A stretch of DNA of 64,000 nucleotides from an uncultured Bacteroidota bacterium (GCA_903824665.1 CAIJXT010000014.1:1-64000); one strand, 5' to 3'; shown: positions 23,964 to 33,421, counted from the first letter of the stretch. Made by a program: numbers and translations. The notes: generated by a model from the sequence alone, not told the origin.

Positions 23964-26900
23964 ATGAAAAGAATCTACTTTATCCTGTCATTTTGTTTCC
24001 TTTACCTGAGCAGTAACGCACAGACTGCAGCAACTTATGGGTTCACGGCATTGAGTGCGCCTTTTTCCAGTATTGCACTTACAGGCACACTTATACCAAC
24101 ACTTAGCGATGATGATGTCACCGAACTTGCGATACCAATCGGTTTCAACTTCGATTATTGCGGCACAACCTACACTTCTTTGTCGGCATGCAGCAATGGC
24201 TGGTTATCGTTGAATAATTCGCCCAGTCTGGATTTTGATAATATTGAATTGTTAATAGACGGGCCTGGTTGGATAATGCCATATTGGGACGATCTGGATG
24301 GTTTTTTTACCGGTGCGGTGTTTTGCGCTACCACCGGTATAGCACCCAACAGGGTGTTTACCATTGAGTGGAATAATTACGAATCACTTGTTGGGTTTGG
24401 CAGCGTGACTTTTCAGGTGAAACTATATGAAACTACCAACATCATTGATTTCCATTACGGGTTGTCTACGCTTTTTGGTTCAGATGCTACGATGGGTATT
24501 TCAAACGACAATATTTCGGACTGGCAAACCTTATCTGATGAGAGTGCAGCGCCTACGGCATTGCTGGCTCCGTTGTTTATCAATACTATAGTTGGTACGC
24601 CAGCCGATGGTCAGATATACCGCTGGACTCCCAGCAGTTGCGTAGTGAGCACTATTGCAGGTACGCTTACCACATGCCCCGGCGCTACCACTACACTTAC
24701 CAATGCTACCGCAGGCGGCACATGGAGCAGCAGTACACCAGCCGTAGGCACCGTGGGCAGCACCAGCGGTGTAGTTTCAGGGCTCTCTGCCGGTACTACT
24801 ACCATTACTTACACGGCATCTCCCGGCTGTTTTGCTACGGCTGTGGTTACAGTGTCTGCTATTACCCCCGTTACCGGAACGTATACGGTTTGTACAGGTT
24901 CCACAACTACACTGGGGCACGTTACCGCCGGAGGCACATGGAGTAGCAGCGCACCGGCCATAGCAACAATTAATGCAACAACTGGAGAGGTGGCCGGTCT
25001 GACACCGGGTACCGCTACCATGGCCTATACATTGCCGGGTGGTTGTGTGGCCAATGCCGTGGTGACAGTCTATGCAACGCCTGCCGCCATAACTGGTACG
25101 TTGTTGCTCTGTCAGGGCAATACCAACACTTTGGCATCAACAACGCTGGGTGGTGCGTGGAGCAGCAGTCTTACAGGAGTAGCGACAATAGATGCCGGTC
25201 TGGGCAATATTACAGGCATAGCCGGTGGTACAACAACCATATCTTATACTATGCCCAGCGGCTGTTACAGCCTGGCAATAGCCACGGTTAACCCCACTCC
25301 GGGAGTCATAACTGGCGGCACATCTACCTGCCTCGCAGGCACACTGGCGTTATCGAGCACCACATTCGGCGGTACATGGAGCAGCACCACGCCTGCCACA
25401 GCCACTATTAATGCGTCTACCGGTGTACTGACGGGAATAGGCAGTGGTACCACTACGGTATCTTATACACTGGCATCAGGTTGTTTTACAACGTTGGTTG
25501 TTAGTGTAACATCTGTTGTGGCACCCATTACCGGCGACATACAAGTATGTAGGTTTGATAACAGCCTGCTCGGTTGCACAACCCCGGGTGGTACCTGGAG
25601 TAGCAGCGCGCCGGCTATTGGCACAATTGGTGCAGCAACGGGCTTATTTCAAGCGTTGAGTGCCGGTACCACAACTATAAGTTATACACTGGGGTCAGGG
25701 TGTTTTACTACAGCTATAGTAACCGTTGATCCGGTTGAGTTGATAGGCGGCATTGCGACTGTGTGCCCCGGCAGCACGATCACTATGACCAATGCCGTAG
25801 CCGGTGGAACCTGGGCCAGTGCCAATACCGCAGTCTTTACTGTAAATGCCGGTGGTGTAGTTACAGGCATAAGTGCCGGAACAGTAAATATTTCTTATAC
25901 CAATCCCTTTGGTTGTAGCATAGCTACACCTATAACGGTCAATCCGTTACCGACGGCAATTGCCGGAGATCTGCTTATCTGTGTGGGTACCACATCTACA
26001 CTTAGCAGTGGGCCTGCAGGCGGTGTGTGGTCACACACACCGTTGGGTGCAGTATCAATAGACGGTGTTACGGGTATAGTGACAGGGGTATCTGTAGGGG
26101 TTTCAGAAGTGACTTATACCAACCCTGCAACCACCTGTATGGTGCGTGCAGCTGTGACTGTAGATCCGGCTCCGGCCGCAATCACCGGCGGTATGTCGGT
26201 TTGCCCTGGCAATACATCTGCCCTTGGGCATCCGGTATCGGGCGGCACATGGGCCAGCAGCAACGCAGCAGTAGCTTCTATAAGCGCAACGGGCGTATTA
26301 ACGGGTGTTGCACTGGCAGGTGGCACAGCTACCATTTCTTATACATTACCCACCTCGGGCTGTGTGGCTACAAGGGTAGCAACAGTGCTGCCTGCGCCTG
26401 CCGCAATTGGCGGGGCGCTTACCGTATGCGTAGGTGCTACTACAGCGCTCACATCTGCAGGGGCGGCATGGAGCAGCAGCAACACCGCGGTAGCTACAGT
26501 GGGGGCAGGAACAGGAACTGTAGGTGGCATCAGCGCAGGCACAGCAACCATAATTGCTACAGGTGCCAACACATGCACAAGGTCGGCAGTGGTTACCGTT
26601 AATGCCAATCCCGGCGCTATCACAGGTACTGCTATTTTCTGTGCGCAGAGCACCACAACATTGGCAGCAGCGCCTGCAGGTGGTGCATGGAGCAGCAGTA
26701 ATCTGCCGGTAGCAACTGTGAATGGTGGCGGTATCGTAGCCGGCATCAATAACGGCACTGCCACAATATCTTATACACTACTGGGGTGCTCCAGTACCAG
26801 AATTGTGACTGTGCAGCCATTGCCTGCCATCTTCACTCCGGCAGCACCAACAACAGTTTGTCTGGGTCTTACCACAACACTCAATAGCACACCGGGTGGC

Positions 26901-28931
26901 ACATGGAGCAGCAGCAACATACCGGTAGCCGATATTGGTTCCACAACCGGAGTTGTAACAGGCAATGCGACAGGCACTGCGGTTATCACCTATACATTGC
27001 CTAGCGGTTGCCTGCGTACACGTACTATTACAGTGAATCCGTTGCCGGCTGCAATAGGTGGGGCAACAAGCATATGCCCCGGTTCAACTGTCACTTTGAC
27101 CAATACATCTCCCGGCGGCACATGGAGCAGCAGCAATACTGCCGTTGCAACTATCGTAACCGGGTCTGGTGCGGTGACGGGTGTAGCGGGAGGCACCAGT
27201 ACAATAACGTATACGGTGGGTACTGGCTGTATCAGCACAGCGGTAATGAGCGTTATTTCGGCGCCCATCGCAGCAATAACAGCAATTGGTGATACAAATC
27301 TTTGCCCTGGCGACTTTGTGACGCTTACCTCCAGCGCGGCCATAGGTGCTACATACGAGTGGTATGATGGTGGCGTGCTTATACCCACAGCTACTACGCC
27401 TACCTATATCACCAGCGCTGCAGGCAGCTATCAGGTGCGCGTGAGCATATCTGCTGGTTGTACCACATTGTCGGTCCCCAAAACCGTATCTGTGTTCCCC
27501 GCTACTGCTTCGATCACCGTGCCCGGTGGTGTTACTACTACCTGTGCAGGGTCGCCGGTGGCGCTTGATGCCAATACCGGCGTGGGGCTTACTTACCAGT
27601 GGCAACTGGGTGGTGCGCCAATAACCGGTGCAACAGCGGCTACGTACAATGCTGCAATAAGTGGCAACTACACGGTAAGGGTAACGAATGCGCAGGGATG
27701 CTGGGCCGTGTCCGCACCGGTTTCGATAACAGTAAATCCTACACCATCCAATGTGGTGACCGCCTCTGGTCCGCTGACATTCTGTAATGGCGGCAGCGTC
27801 ACGTTGTCGGCAGTTGCCGGCTTTACATATCAGTGGTACAACAGCGTTGGTGCCATAGCTGGTGCTACTGCTGCATCCTTCACTACGTCCACTCCTGAAG
27901 ATTATTATGTGGAAGTTACCGGAGCTGGCGCATGTATTGGTACATCTGCTATCAGCACGGTAATAGTTAATCCGTTGCCCGATGTATCTATTACTCCCGG
28001 CGGTACGCGCGTGTTTTGTGCAGGTGGCAATGTGCAGCTCGATGCTGCTGCCGGATATGGCTATCAGTGGTATCGCAATGGTACCGCACTTGCAGGCGCT
28101 ACCAATGCTACATATTTTGCCTTCGCATCTGGTGGTTATCGGGTAGAGGTTACAGACCTTGCTACAGGCTGCACAGATATGACCCATGCCGATACTGTTG
28201 TAACGGTAATCTCTTCGCCAACTTCATTGCCACTCACGCCATCTACGTTTTGCTGGGGTGGCAGTTCGCTATTGTCTACCAGTGTGTCTGGTCTGGGCAG
28301 CGCGCTCACTTATCAGTGGTTCTTCAATGGTGTAGCAATACCGGGAGCAGTTGCAGCAAATTACACTGCAGGTGTTAGTGGCAATTATCATTGCCGAATA
28401 GCTGTACCGGGCAGCTGCACTATTTTGACCAATACGGTACCGGTAACAGAGATGCCACTGCCCGATCCGCCAATAACCTTTAACGGAACAATATTCCAGA
28501 CCGGCAGCTACTATGTAAGTTATCAGTGGTATAAGAATCTCGTTGCCATTCCGGGCGCAGTGGCAAATACCACTCCGGCAACCAGCGACGGTAATTATAA
28601 AGTAGCGGTAACGGATACCAATGGCTGCCAGTCTGTATCGTCGGTATATGTACTTACTGGCTGGAAGGGAGGCTCACCGGGTACAGGTGTGACGAACGTG
28701 AACACTACTGACATCAGTATCTTCCCCAACCCGGCTGCAGAGACAATATATATAGCCTGCGAGATGAAGGTGCGTGCTGTTGTGAGCAGCATAGACGGAA
28801 AGGTGCTGATTACAGCGGAAAATGCTAAAGAGATAAGCCTGAAGGGTCTTGCTGACGGTGTTTACATCGTATCGTTGTACGACGAAAATGGTCAGCAGCT
28901 GAAAGTGCAGAAGTTGGTAAAGCGCCAATAA
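23964..28931 (+). CDS. Giant T9SS surface protein with 12 Big_2-like and 6 Ig-like repeats
   Basis: This 1655-residue protein has a signal peptide ending SSNAQ (residue 20). Residues about 22-225 form a beta-sandwich region with FNFDYCGTTYTSLSACSNGWLSL. Twelve tandem repeats of about 72 residues (about 229-1100) follow the pattern CxGxTTTL...GGTWSSSNxAVATI...TGVVTGxxAGTATISYTLxxGC, like bacterial Ig-like group 2. Six Ig-like repeats (about 1100-1575) have TYQWYxNGxxIxGAT and GxYxVxVTxxxGC. A type A T9SS sorting domain (about 1580-1655, IFPNPAAETIYI...LADGVYIVSLYD) ends the protein. Nearly every repeat carries a Cys at each end, suggesting disulfides. It is likely an elongated adhesin or structural surface protein. 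It has its own promoter and terminator. Confidence 0.9.
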   Translation: MKRIYFILSFCFLYLSSNAQTAATYGFTALSAPFSSIALTGTLIPTLSDDDVTELAIPIGFNFDYCGTTYTSLSACSNGWLSLNNSPSLDFDNIELLIDGPGWIMPYWDDLDGFFTGAVFCATTGIAPNRVFTIEWNNYESLVGFGSVTFQVKLYETTNIIDFHYGLSTLFGSDATMGISNDNISDWQTLSDESAAPTALLAPLFINTIVGTPADGQIYRWTPSSCVVSTIAGTLTTCPGATTTLTNATAGGTWSSSTPAVGTVGSTSGVVSGLSAGTTTITYTASPGCFATAVVTVSAITPVTGTYTVCTGSTTTLGHVTAGGTWSSSAPAIATINATTGEVAGLTPGTATMAYTLPGGCVANAVVTVYATPAAITGTLLLCQGNTNTLASTTLGGAWSSSLTGVATIDAGLGNITGIAGGTTTISYTMPSGCYSLAIATVNPTPGVITGGTSTCLAGTLALSSTTFGGTWSSTTPATATINASTGVLTGIGSGTTTVSYTLASGCFTTLVVSVTSVVAPITGDIQVCRFDNSLLGCTTPGGTWSSSAPAIGTIGAATGLFQALSAGTTTISYTLGSGCFTTAIVTVDPVELIGGIATVCPGSTITMTNAVAGGTWASANTAVFTVNAGGVVTGISAGTVNISYTNPFGCSIATPITVNPLPTAIAGDLLICVGTTSTLSSGPAGGVWSHTPLGAVSIDGVTGIVTGVSVGVSEVTYTNPATTCMVRAAVTVDPAPAAITGGMSVCPGNTSALGHPVSGGTWASSNAAVASISATGVLTGVALAGGTATISYTLPTSGCVATRVATVLPAPAAIGGALTVCVGATTALTSAGAAWSSSNTAVATVGAGTGTVGGISAGTATIIATGANTCTRSAVVTVNANPGAITGTAIFCAQSTTTLAAAPAGGAWSSSNLPVATVNGGGIVAGINNGTATISYTLLGCSSTRIVTVQPLPAIFTPAAPTTVCLGLTTTLNSTPGGTWSSSNIPVADIGSTTGVVTGNATGTAVITYTLPSGCLRTRTITVNPLPAAIGGATSICPGSTVTLTNTSPGGTWSSSNTAVATIVTGSGAVTGVAGGTSTITYTVGTGCISTAVMSVISAPIAAITAIGDTNLCPGDFVTLTSSAAIGATYEWYDGGVLIPTATTPTYITSAAGSYQVRVSISAGCTTLSVPKTVSVFPATASITVPGGVTTTCAGSPVALDANTGVGLTYQWQLGGAPITGATAATYNAAISGNYTVRVTNAQGCWAVSAPVSITVNPTPSNVVTASGPLTFCNGGSVTLSAVAGFTYQWYNSVGAIAGATAASFTTSTPEDYYVEVTGAGACIGTSAISTVIVNPLPDVSITPGGTRVFCAGGNVQLDAAAGYGYQWYRNGTALAGATNATYFAFASGGYRVEVTDLATGCTDMTHADTVVTVISSPTSLPLTPSTFCWGGSSLLSTSVSGLGSALTYQWFFNGVAIPGAVAANYTAGVSGNYHCRIAVPGSCTILTNTVPVTEMPLPDPPITFNGTIFQTGSYYVSYQWYKNLVAIPGAVANTTPATSDGNYKVAVTDTNGCQSVSSVYVLTGWKGGSPGTGVTNVNTTDISIFPNPAAETIYIACEMKVRAVVSSIDGKVLITAENAKEISLKGLADGVYIVSLYDENGQQLKVQKLVKRQ

Positions 28932-28967
28932 GTGTAAATAATTGTGACATTAATCGCTATACTGTAG

Positions 28968-28992
28968 AAGGCTGCCCTAACGGCGGCCTTTT
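28968..28992 (+). terminator. Rho-independent terminator after the giant gene
   Basis: AAGGCTGCC (28968-28976) pairs with GGCGGCCTT (28982-28990), one G-T pair, followed by TT. Confidence 0.7.
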
Positions 28993-29087
28993 ACTTTGCT
29001 ATTCGTTTGCAGGCAGGCATTGTCTATGGCGCTATCAGGGGTGTTATCGTCAATAATCAGTAATTTCACCCTGCAAAACAATAAGGT

Positions 29088-29798
29088 ATGGCTGCAAAAC
29101 AATACAAGGCATCGTTGCTGATAGCAGAGGATGAAGAAAGTCTGCGGGAGGCGCTGAAGCTGAATATGGAGCTGGAGGGCTACGAAGTAACCACGGTAGA
29201 CAATGGCCCGGGAGTGATAAAGGCAGTGAAGAATGAATATTTTGACCTCATCATACTCGACATTATGCTGCCCGACATGGATGGTATCACCGTTTGTGAA
29301 ACTATACGTATGCAGCACAACGATGTGCCGATACTATTTCTCTCTGCTCGCAACAGCAGTGCCGACAGGGTAGAGGGGCTCAAGAAAGGCGGCGACGACT
29401 ACCTGACCAAACCATTTAACTTGGAAGAATTGTTGTTGCGGGTTGATAAACTGGTGACCAAGAATAAGAAGATAAAAGAGCCGCAGACCGTAAACGATAC
29501 CTACGAATTTGACGGGTGCATTATTGACTTCAGCGCACATGAATGCATAGACAAGAACAAGCAGAAAACCGAGCTGAGTAAGAAGGAAGCTGCATTGCTG
29601 AGGCTGCTCACAGAGCACGAGGGCGAGGTGGTGTCGCGCGAGCAGATTTTGCAGATCGTATGGGGTTACAACGTATATCCTACTACCCGTACCATTGATA
29701 ATTTTATACTCAATTTCAGAAAGTTTTTTGAGAAGGACAGCCGTAACCCTCGGCACTTTCACTCTATAAGGGGCATAGGGTACAAATTCACAAAATAG
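29088..29798 (+). CDS. OmpR/PhoB-type response regulator (orphan)
   Basis: This 236-residue protein has a receiver domain (about 8-125) with acidic pocket D15/E16, phosphoacceptor D58 in LDIMLPDMDG, switch Ser86 and K108 in LTKPF. A winged-helix DNA-binding domain (about 140-236) follows, with LSKKEAALLRLLTEHEGEVVSREQIL...RTIDNFILNFRKFFE and RGIGYKF. It binds DNA when phosphorylated and regulates transcription; targets are unknown. No histidine kinase gene is adjacent, which is unusual for this family but common in Bacteroidota. It is convergent with the HEAT gene, with 16 bp between the stops. Confidence 0.92.
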   Translation: MAAKQYKASLLIAEDEESLREALKLNMELEGYEVTTVDNGPGVIKAVKNEYFDLIILDIMLPDMDGITVCETIRMQHNDVPILFLSARNSSADRVEGLKKGGDDYLTKPFNLEELLLRVDKLVTKNKKIKEPQTVNDTYEFDGCIIDFSAHECIDKNKQKTELSKKEAALLRLLTEHEGEVVSREQILQIVWGYNVYPTTRTIDNFILNFRKFFEKDSRNPRHFHSIRGIGYKFTK

Positions 29799-29814
29799 CT
29801 GCAGCAGGTGCTGG

Positions 29815-30336
29815 TCAGGAAGCCTTTATTTTTTTAAGGGCATCCAGGTAGATTTTCCGAATGCTGTTTTTCTCTTCGTGACTGGCAATGGCCTGCGCTT
29901 CCGGGACCAGCCATTTGTTATGAGGTGTGTTTAGCTTCAGTATCTGTCCCAGTGCATATGCCGCACTCCAGCGAACTACTGTACCCGGATGCTGCGTGTT
30001 GGCGAGCAACAGCTGAGCCGCAGTTTTAGTATCATCAGGGAAAAGGTGAATACAATTGCCGATTACCCGTGCCGATTCCCACTTTACTCTCGGTGTTTTG
30101 GCACACAGGCAATCCAGCACAAAATGCAATGCATTGGCAGTAATGATTTCCGGGTCCGTTTTCGACACGTATTCGAGGCTTTCAATACACGTGGCTTTCA
30201 CAGGATCCTTACTGCCGGCAGCAAACGCAACCAGTGTGTCGGGAGGAACGGTACGCTCCAGTAGCCATACCGACAGCTTTTCGGTCCTTTCTTTTGGCTG
30301 CAGTGTTTTTTCGGCAAATAGCTGCGTTAGAGGCAT
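29815..30336 (-). CDS. HEAT-repeat protein
   Basis: This 173-residue cytoplasmic protein is predicted to be all helical, with HEAT-like units such as VKATCIESLEYVSKTDPEII, RVKWESARVIGNCIHLFPDD and VVRWSAAYALGQILKLN. The Arg/Trp-x-x-A pattern at each helix is typical of HEAT scaffolds, which bind other proteins or nucleic acid. No enzyme motif is present. It is the last gene of a minus-strand run with the Pro-rich peptide, YkgJ, CPBP and lolD. Exact role unknown. Confidence 0.8.
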   Translation of the reverse strand: MPLTQLFAEKTLQPKERTEKLSVWLLERTVPPDTLVAFAAGSKDPVKATCIESLEYVSKTDPEIITANALHFVLDCLCAKTPRVKWESARVIGNCIHLFPDDTKTAAQLLLANTQHPGTVVRWSAAYALGQILKLNTPHNKWLVPEAQAIASHEEKNSIRKIYLDALKKIKAS

Positions 30337-30377
30337 AGTTGTGCGATACAGTGGTACTTGAAATCAGTTTCCGGTAT

Positions 30378-30539
30378 TCAGCTGCGTGGCAGCTCAGGCG
30401 GCGCTTTTTCGGGTGCCGGATCGCGATCAGGTGTTGTTTCAGGTGGTGGCGCAATCACCGGATTTTCGGGTTTGGCCGGTTGAATTTCAGGTATGGGGTG
30501 CGTCACGGGTACTTCCTGTCCTCTGTTTGGGTCTGTCAT
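30378..30539 (-). CDS. Small proline-rich peptide
   Basis: This 53-residue frame starts at ATG 30539 (MTDPNRGQEVPVTHPIPEIQ) and has about one proline in four, ending PEKAPPELPRS. It has no signal peptide or membrane helix and is probably disordered. An in-frame start at 30578 would add 13 residues. I take it as real because similar short Pro/Glu peptides starting MTDPNRGQEVP occur in Bacteroidota and it sits in line between YkgJ and the HEAT gene. Function unknown. Confidence 0.55.
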   Translation of the reverse strand: MTDPNRGQEVPVTHPIPEIQPAKPENPVIAPPPETTPDRDPAPEKAPPELPRS

Positions 30540-30650
30540 AACCTGCGTGTTGAAAAAGTGATTGGATACATTTGCCACATACTCCGCTACCGCAGCCGTG
30601 ACTATTCCAAAATTAACCCTTTATTTCCGCGAAGTAGTGTTAATTAACAC

Positions 30651-31154
30651 TCAGCCCATATCGTATTCACGCTCCACAACTTTTTTCACCTTGTCTACCA
30701 GGCTTAGCGTTGCCGGACAATGGATCAGATTCATCTTGAACGTATCGCCATACAAGTCGAACGGCTTAAGATTGTGGTGTGGAAACTGCGCACAGTCTAC
30801 CGGACGAACCTCATATATCGAGCACTTATTATCGGCAAGAAACTGGCATGGCTGCTGCTTGTTCATCCAGTCGCCGGTGGAGTCTTCTTTATAAAGCCAT
30901 TTTTCTTTGAATGCGGCAGGCTTCATACCCAGGTGTTTGGCTATGCGCGAGATGTCCTTTGTGCTGTAGGTAGGTGTCATTGTTTTGCAGCAGTTGGCAC
31001 ATGTGGTGCAATCTGTCTCCTGCCACATTTCTGCGTCTGCCTTGTCTACAATTTCCTGCATGTCGGGCGGAACAAGGTTGTCAAGTTTGTCGAGAAAAGC
31101 CGAAAGGGATTTCTTTTTTCGTGCTGCGGTAATTCTGAATTTTTCCAGGTCCAT
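30651..31154 (-). CDS. YkgJ-family cysteine-cluster protein
   Basis: This 167-residue protein starts at ATG 31154 (MDLEKFRITAA); the frame is open to 31199. The first cluster is CTTCANCC (CxxCxxCC) and the second is CQFLADNKCSIYEVRPVDCAQFP. Such proteins are predicted to bind zinc or an iron-sulfur cluster. The molecular role is unproven; some relatives are named flagellin N-methylase-like. Length is normal. It lies 58 bp downstream of the CPBP gene on the same strand. Confidence 0.85.
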   Translation of the reverse strand: MDLEKFRITAARKKKSLSAFLDKLDNLVPPDMQEIVDKADAEMWQETDCTTCANCCKTMTPTYSTKDISRIAKHLGMKPAAFKEKWLYKEDSTGDWMNKQQPCQFLADNKCSIYEVRPVDCAQFPHHNLKPFDLYGDTFKMNLIHCPATLSLVDKVKKVVEREYDMG

Positions 31155-31212
31155 ACTGCTTGTAAATATAGGTGGTTTGTTGCAATGGTGAAAATGCAAT
31201 CAGGCCCGTTGT

Positions 31213-32169
31213 TCAGAACAGGTTTCCGGTATTGGAGCCGGGAAGTCGGCTCAGCTCATCTGGCGTAAAATCATCTGACCAGTTGGGTGGCAATGGTGTG
31301 CGATACCTGATCAGCAGGTACAGCGATGCACCAAATAATAATGCACCGGCAGCAACTATGGAATACGGTACGGTATTGTTGTCCAGAAATGTTTTTACTG
31401 CGCCGTCGGTGCCGCCCAGATAATGCAGTGTGATCTGGGTGCCATTGAAGAACAGGTGGCCTGCAATGCTGCACCAGATAGACCCGGTGAGGTTGTAGAT
31501 AACCGCCAGCAGTACACCCGCCAGAAAAATGGACAGGTAACCATAGATGTTTGCATGCGAATAGGAGAACACTACTGCTGTAAACATTATGGGGAATACC
31601 ATGGTGCGGCTCCTTTTTCGGGCAAAGCGCATCAGCACTCCTCTGAAGAACAGCTCCTCGCCAATGGCTGGTATAATGGCTACTACAACAAACACCCGCA
31701 GGAAATCGACAAAGCTGTTCATCTGCAGGAATGCCTTGAATACATTGTCATTCGCAGCCTGTGCTGCCTTTATATCCTTGCCAAAATTTATGAGTCCCAT
31801 CCAGTTTTCTATCATGATGAGCATGGGCATGGCACCTGTCATAAGCAGCACCGCAAGCAGTATCTGTATACTTTTGCCGGGTTTGCGCAGACCCAGATAA
31901 GCTGCCGGTTCGGGGTGGGCCAGATAGGCAAACGTGAGCGCCGGGAGCATATATACGAACATGTTTTGTACACCCTGAACGACTATTGTGGCCTTGATCA
32001 GTGCCGCAGGGCTACCCGGATGGATACCGGCAAGCTGCGCAGGAAGAAAACCTGTCAGCTTGGTGAACACACCAAAGATGATCGCCCCCACGCTGGACAT
32101 AAAGGTGAAGGCCATCAGCAGGAATAACAATAATTGCATACCCCATGGGTACAACCTGAAATACTTCAT
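31213..32169 (-). CDS. CPBP intramembrane metalloprotease (Abi/Rce1-like)
   Basis: This 318-residue protein has about eight membrane helices. The three CPBP motifs are visible: GEELFFRGVLMRF (EExxxR, about residue 180), FSYSHANIYGYLSIFLAGVLL (His motif) and AGHLFFNGT (HxxxN). Rce1 relatives cleave prenylated proteins, and bacterial members act in peptide or bacteriocin-related processing. No partner peptide gene stands out here. It sits between lolD and ykgJ in the minus-strand run. Confidence 0.88.
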   Translation of the reverse strand: MKYFRLYPWGMQLLLFLLMAFTFMSSVGAIIFGVFTKLTGFLPAQLAGIHPGSPAALIKATIVVQGVQNMFVYMLPALTFAYLAHPEPAAYLGLRKPGKSIQILLAVLLMTGAMPMLIMIENWMGLINFGKDIKAAQAANDNVFKAFLQMNSFVDFLRVFVVVAIIPAIGEELFFRGVLMRFARKRSRTMVFPIMFTAVVFSYSHANIYGYLSIFLAGVLLAVIYNLTGSIWCSIAGHLFFNGTQITLHYLGGTDGAVKTFLDNNTVPYSIVAAGALLFGASLYLLIRYRTPLPPNWSDDFTPDELSRLPGSNTGNLF

Positions 32170-32235
32170 ATGCTGTAAATAAAAACGGCTGTAAAGGTAG
32201 TGGTTAGTGCCGGACTATTGAGCCTCCACTATCGC

Positions 32236-32919
32236 TCAGATATGGGCTGCTTTTACTTTGTCTTTGCTGCTTACAATCTTACCATCCTGCATGGTGAGTA
32301 TGCGGTCGGTCATCTGGGCAAGGGCATCGTTGTGGGTGATCATGATAAATGTTTGCCCAAACTGGTCGCGCAGTTGCAGAAACAGTTTGTGCACCAGGTG
32401 CGCATTTTCACTGTCCAGATTGCCGGTGGGCTCGTCGGCCATGATCACCGACGGCCGGGTGACTAAAGCCCGGGCAATCGCTACGCGCTGCTGTTCGCCC
32501 CCCGAGAGTTCTGACGGCTTGTGTTCTGTACGGCCGGCAAGTCCCACCACACCCAGCATTTCTTTAGCTTTTTCAATCGCTTCTTTTTTACCCTCTCCCT
32601 TTATCCAGAGGGGCACACACACATTTTCTATTGCACTAAACTCTGGCAGCAGGTGGTGAAACTGGAATACAAACCCTATATGTGCATTGCGAAAACGTGC
32701 CTGCTTTTTGGGTGGCAGTAGCAGTATGTCTGTGTTGTCTATAAGTACACTGCCGCTATCGGGCTTGTCCAGACCGCCAAGCAGGTGCAGCAGGGTGCTT
32801 TTGCCTGCGCCGGAAGGCCCCACTATAGATACGATCTCTCCCTTGGCTACACTCAGCGAAACATCATTGACTACTGTAAAAGCAGCATATTTTTTGGTGA
32901 CGTTTCTGGCAGTAAGCAT
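32236..32919 (-). CDS. lolD: LolD-type ABC transporter ATPase
   Basis: This 227-residue cytoplasmic ATPase has Walker A GPSGAGKST (about 34-42), signature LSGGEQQRVAIARAL, Walker B VIMADEPTGNLDS and the switch His in MITHND. The Q-loop region FVFQFHHLLPEFSAIENV is diagnostic of the LolD/MacB class. It powers release of lipoproteins from the inner membrane with a LolC/E permease. The only matching permease in the window is at 21475-22701. It is first gene of the minus-strand run reaching to 29815. The symbol is by family and could also fit another FtsX-type exporter. Confidence 0.85.
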   Translation of the reverse strand: MLTARNVTKKYAAFTVVNDVSLSVAKGEIVSIVGPSGAGKSTLLHLLGGLDKPDSGSVLIDNTDILLLPPKKQARFRNAHIGFVFQFHHLLPEFSAIENVCVPLWIKGEGKKEAIEKAKEMLGVVGLAGRTEHKPSELSGGEQQRVAIARALVTRPSVIMADEPTGNLDSENAHLVHKLFLQLRDQFGQTFIMITHNDALAQMTDRILTMQDGKIVSSKDKVKAAHI

Positions 32920-33080
32920 ATTCTGTTGGTGTGGTTATCTGTTGTACCTGATTGTCAACGCAAGATATTCATTAATTTTCGGAAAGCTGTTCCGAAGGGT
33001 ATTCGCAACAATGAATACGGCATTTTTATGTTAACATTAATATCATTGAAAATTTGTCATTTCTTTTTTGTTTTTTCCCT

Positions 33081-33088
33081 TACATTTG
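33081..33088 (+). promoter_or_regulatory. -7 box for the DUF2795 gene
   Basis: TACATTTG lies 33 bp before ATG 33122. TTTG at 33053-33056 is a possible -33 element. Confidence 0.5.
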
Positions 33089-33121
33089 CGGAAAGTCGAT
33101 AAAAATAAATCTATTCATAAT

Positions 33122-33343
33122 ATGTTTTGGACACTAGAATTAGCATCACACCTTGAAGACGCTCCGTGGCCTGCCACAAAGGACGAACTGATAGATTACG
33201 CGATACGCTCAGGAGCACCGCTGGAGGTTGTTGAAAATCTGCAGGAGCTCGATGATGAGGGAGAAATATATGAAGGCATAGAAGACATATGGCCGGATTA
33301 CCCTACACAGGAAGACTTCTTCTTTAACGAAGACGAATACTGA
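33122..33343 (+). CDS. DUF2795 small acidic protein
   Basis: This 73-residue protein starts at ATG 33122 (MFWTLELASHLEDAPWPATK). The motifs DELIDYAIRSGAPLEVVENL and the acidic end YPTQEDFFFNEDEY are strongly conserved in Bacteroidota DUF2795 proteins. The frame is open 18 codons further upstream, but that part contains the promoter. Function unknown; high conservation suggests a housekeeping role. It is monocistronic with a terminator at 33393. Confidence 0.9.
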   Translation: MFWTLELASHLEDAPWPATKDELIDYAIRSGAPLEVVENLQELDDEGEIYEGIEDIWPDYPTQEDFFFNEDEY

Positions 33344-33392
33344 TGCGGCAACGATTTGCCGGACAATAATAAAAACACCAGAGAGTGATAGC

Positions 33393-33421
33393 AAAAGCCC
33401 GCATGAAAGCGGGCTTTTTTG
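33393..33421. terminator. Rho-independent terminator, bidirectional
   Basis: AAAGCCCGC pairs with GCGGGCTTT around loop ATGAAA, followed by T residues and preceded by A residues. It serves the convergent DUF2795 and uppP genes. Confidence 0.85.

Noticed and set aside
24596-26602. Several plus-strand frames of 80-190 residues inside the repeat array
   Set aside because: They are off-frame readings of the same tandem repeats, Arg/His/Tyr-rich with no start context.
27084-28187. 367-residue minus-strand frame within the giant repeat gene
   Set aside because: It is a low-complexity Arg/Cys/Ser/Gly-rich product of repeated GC-rich codons on the other strand.
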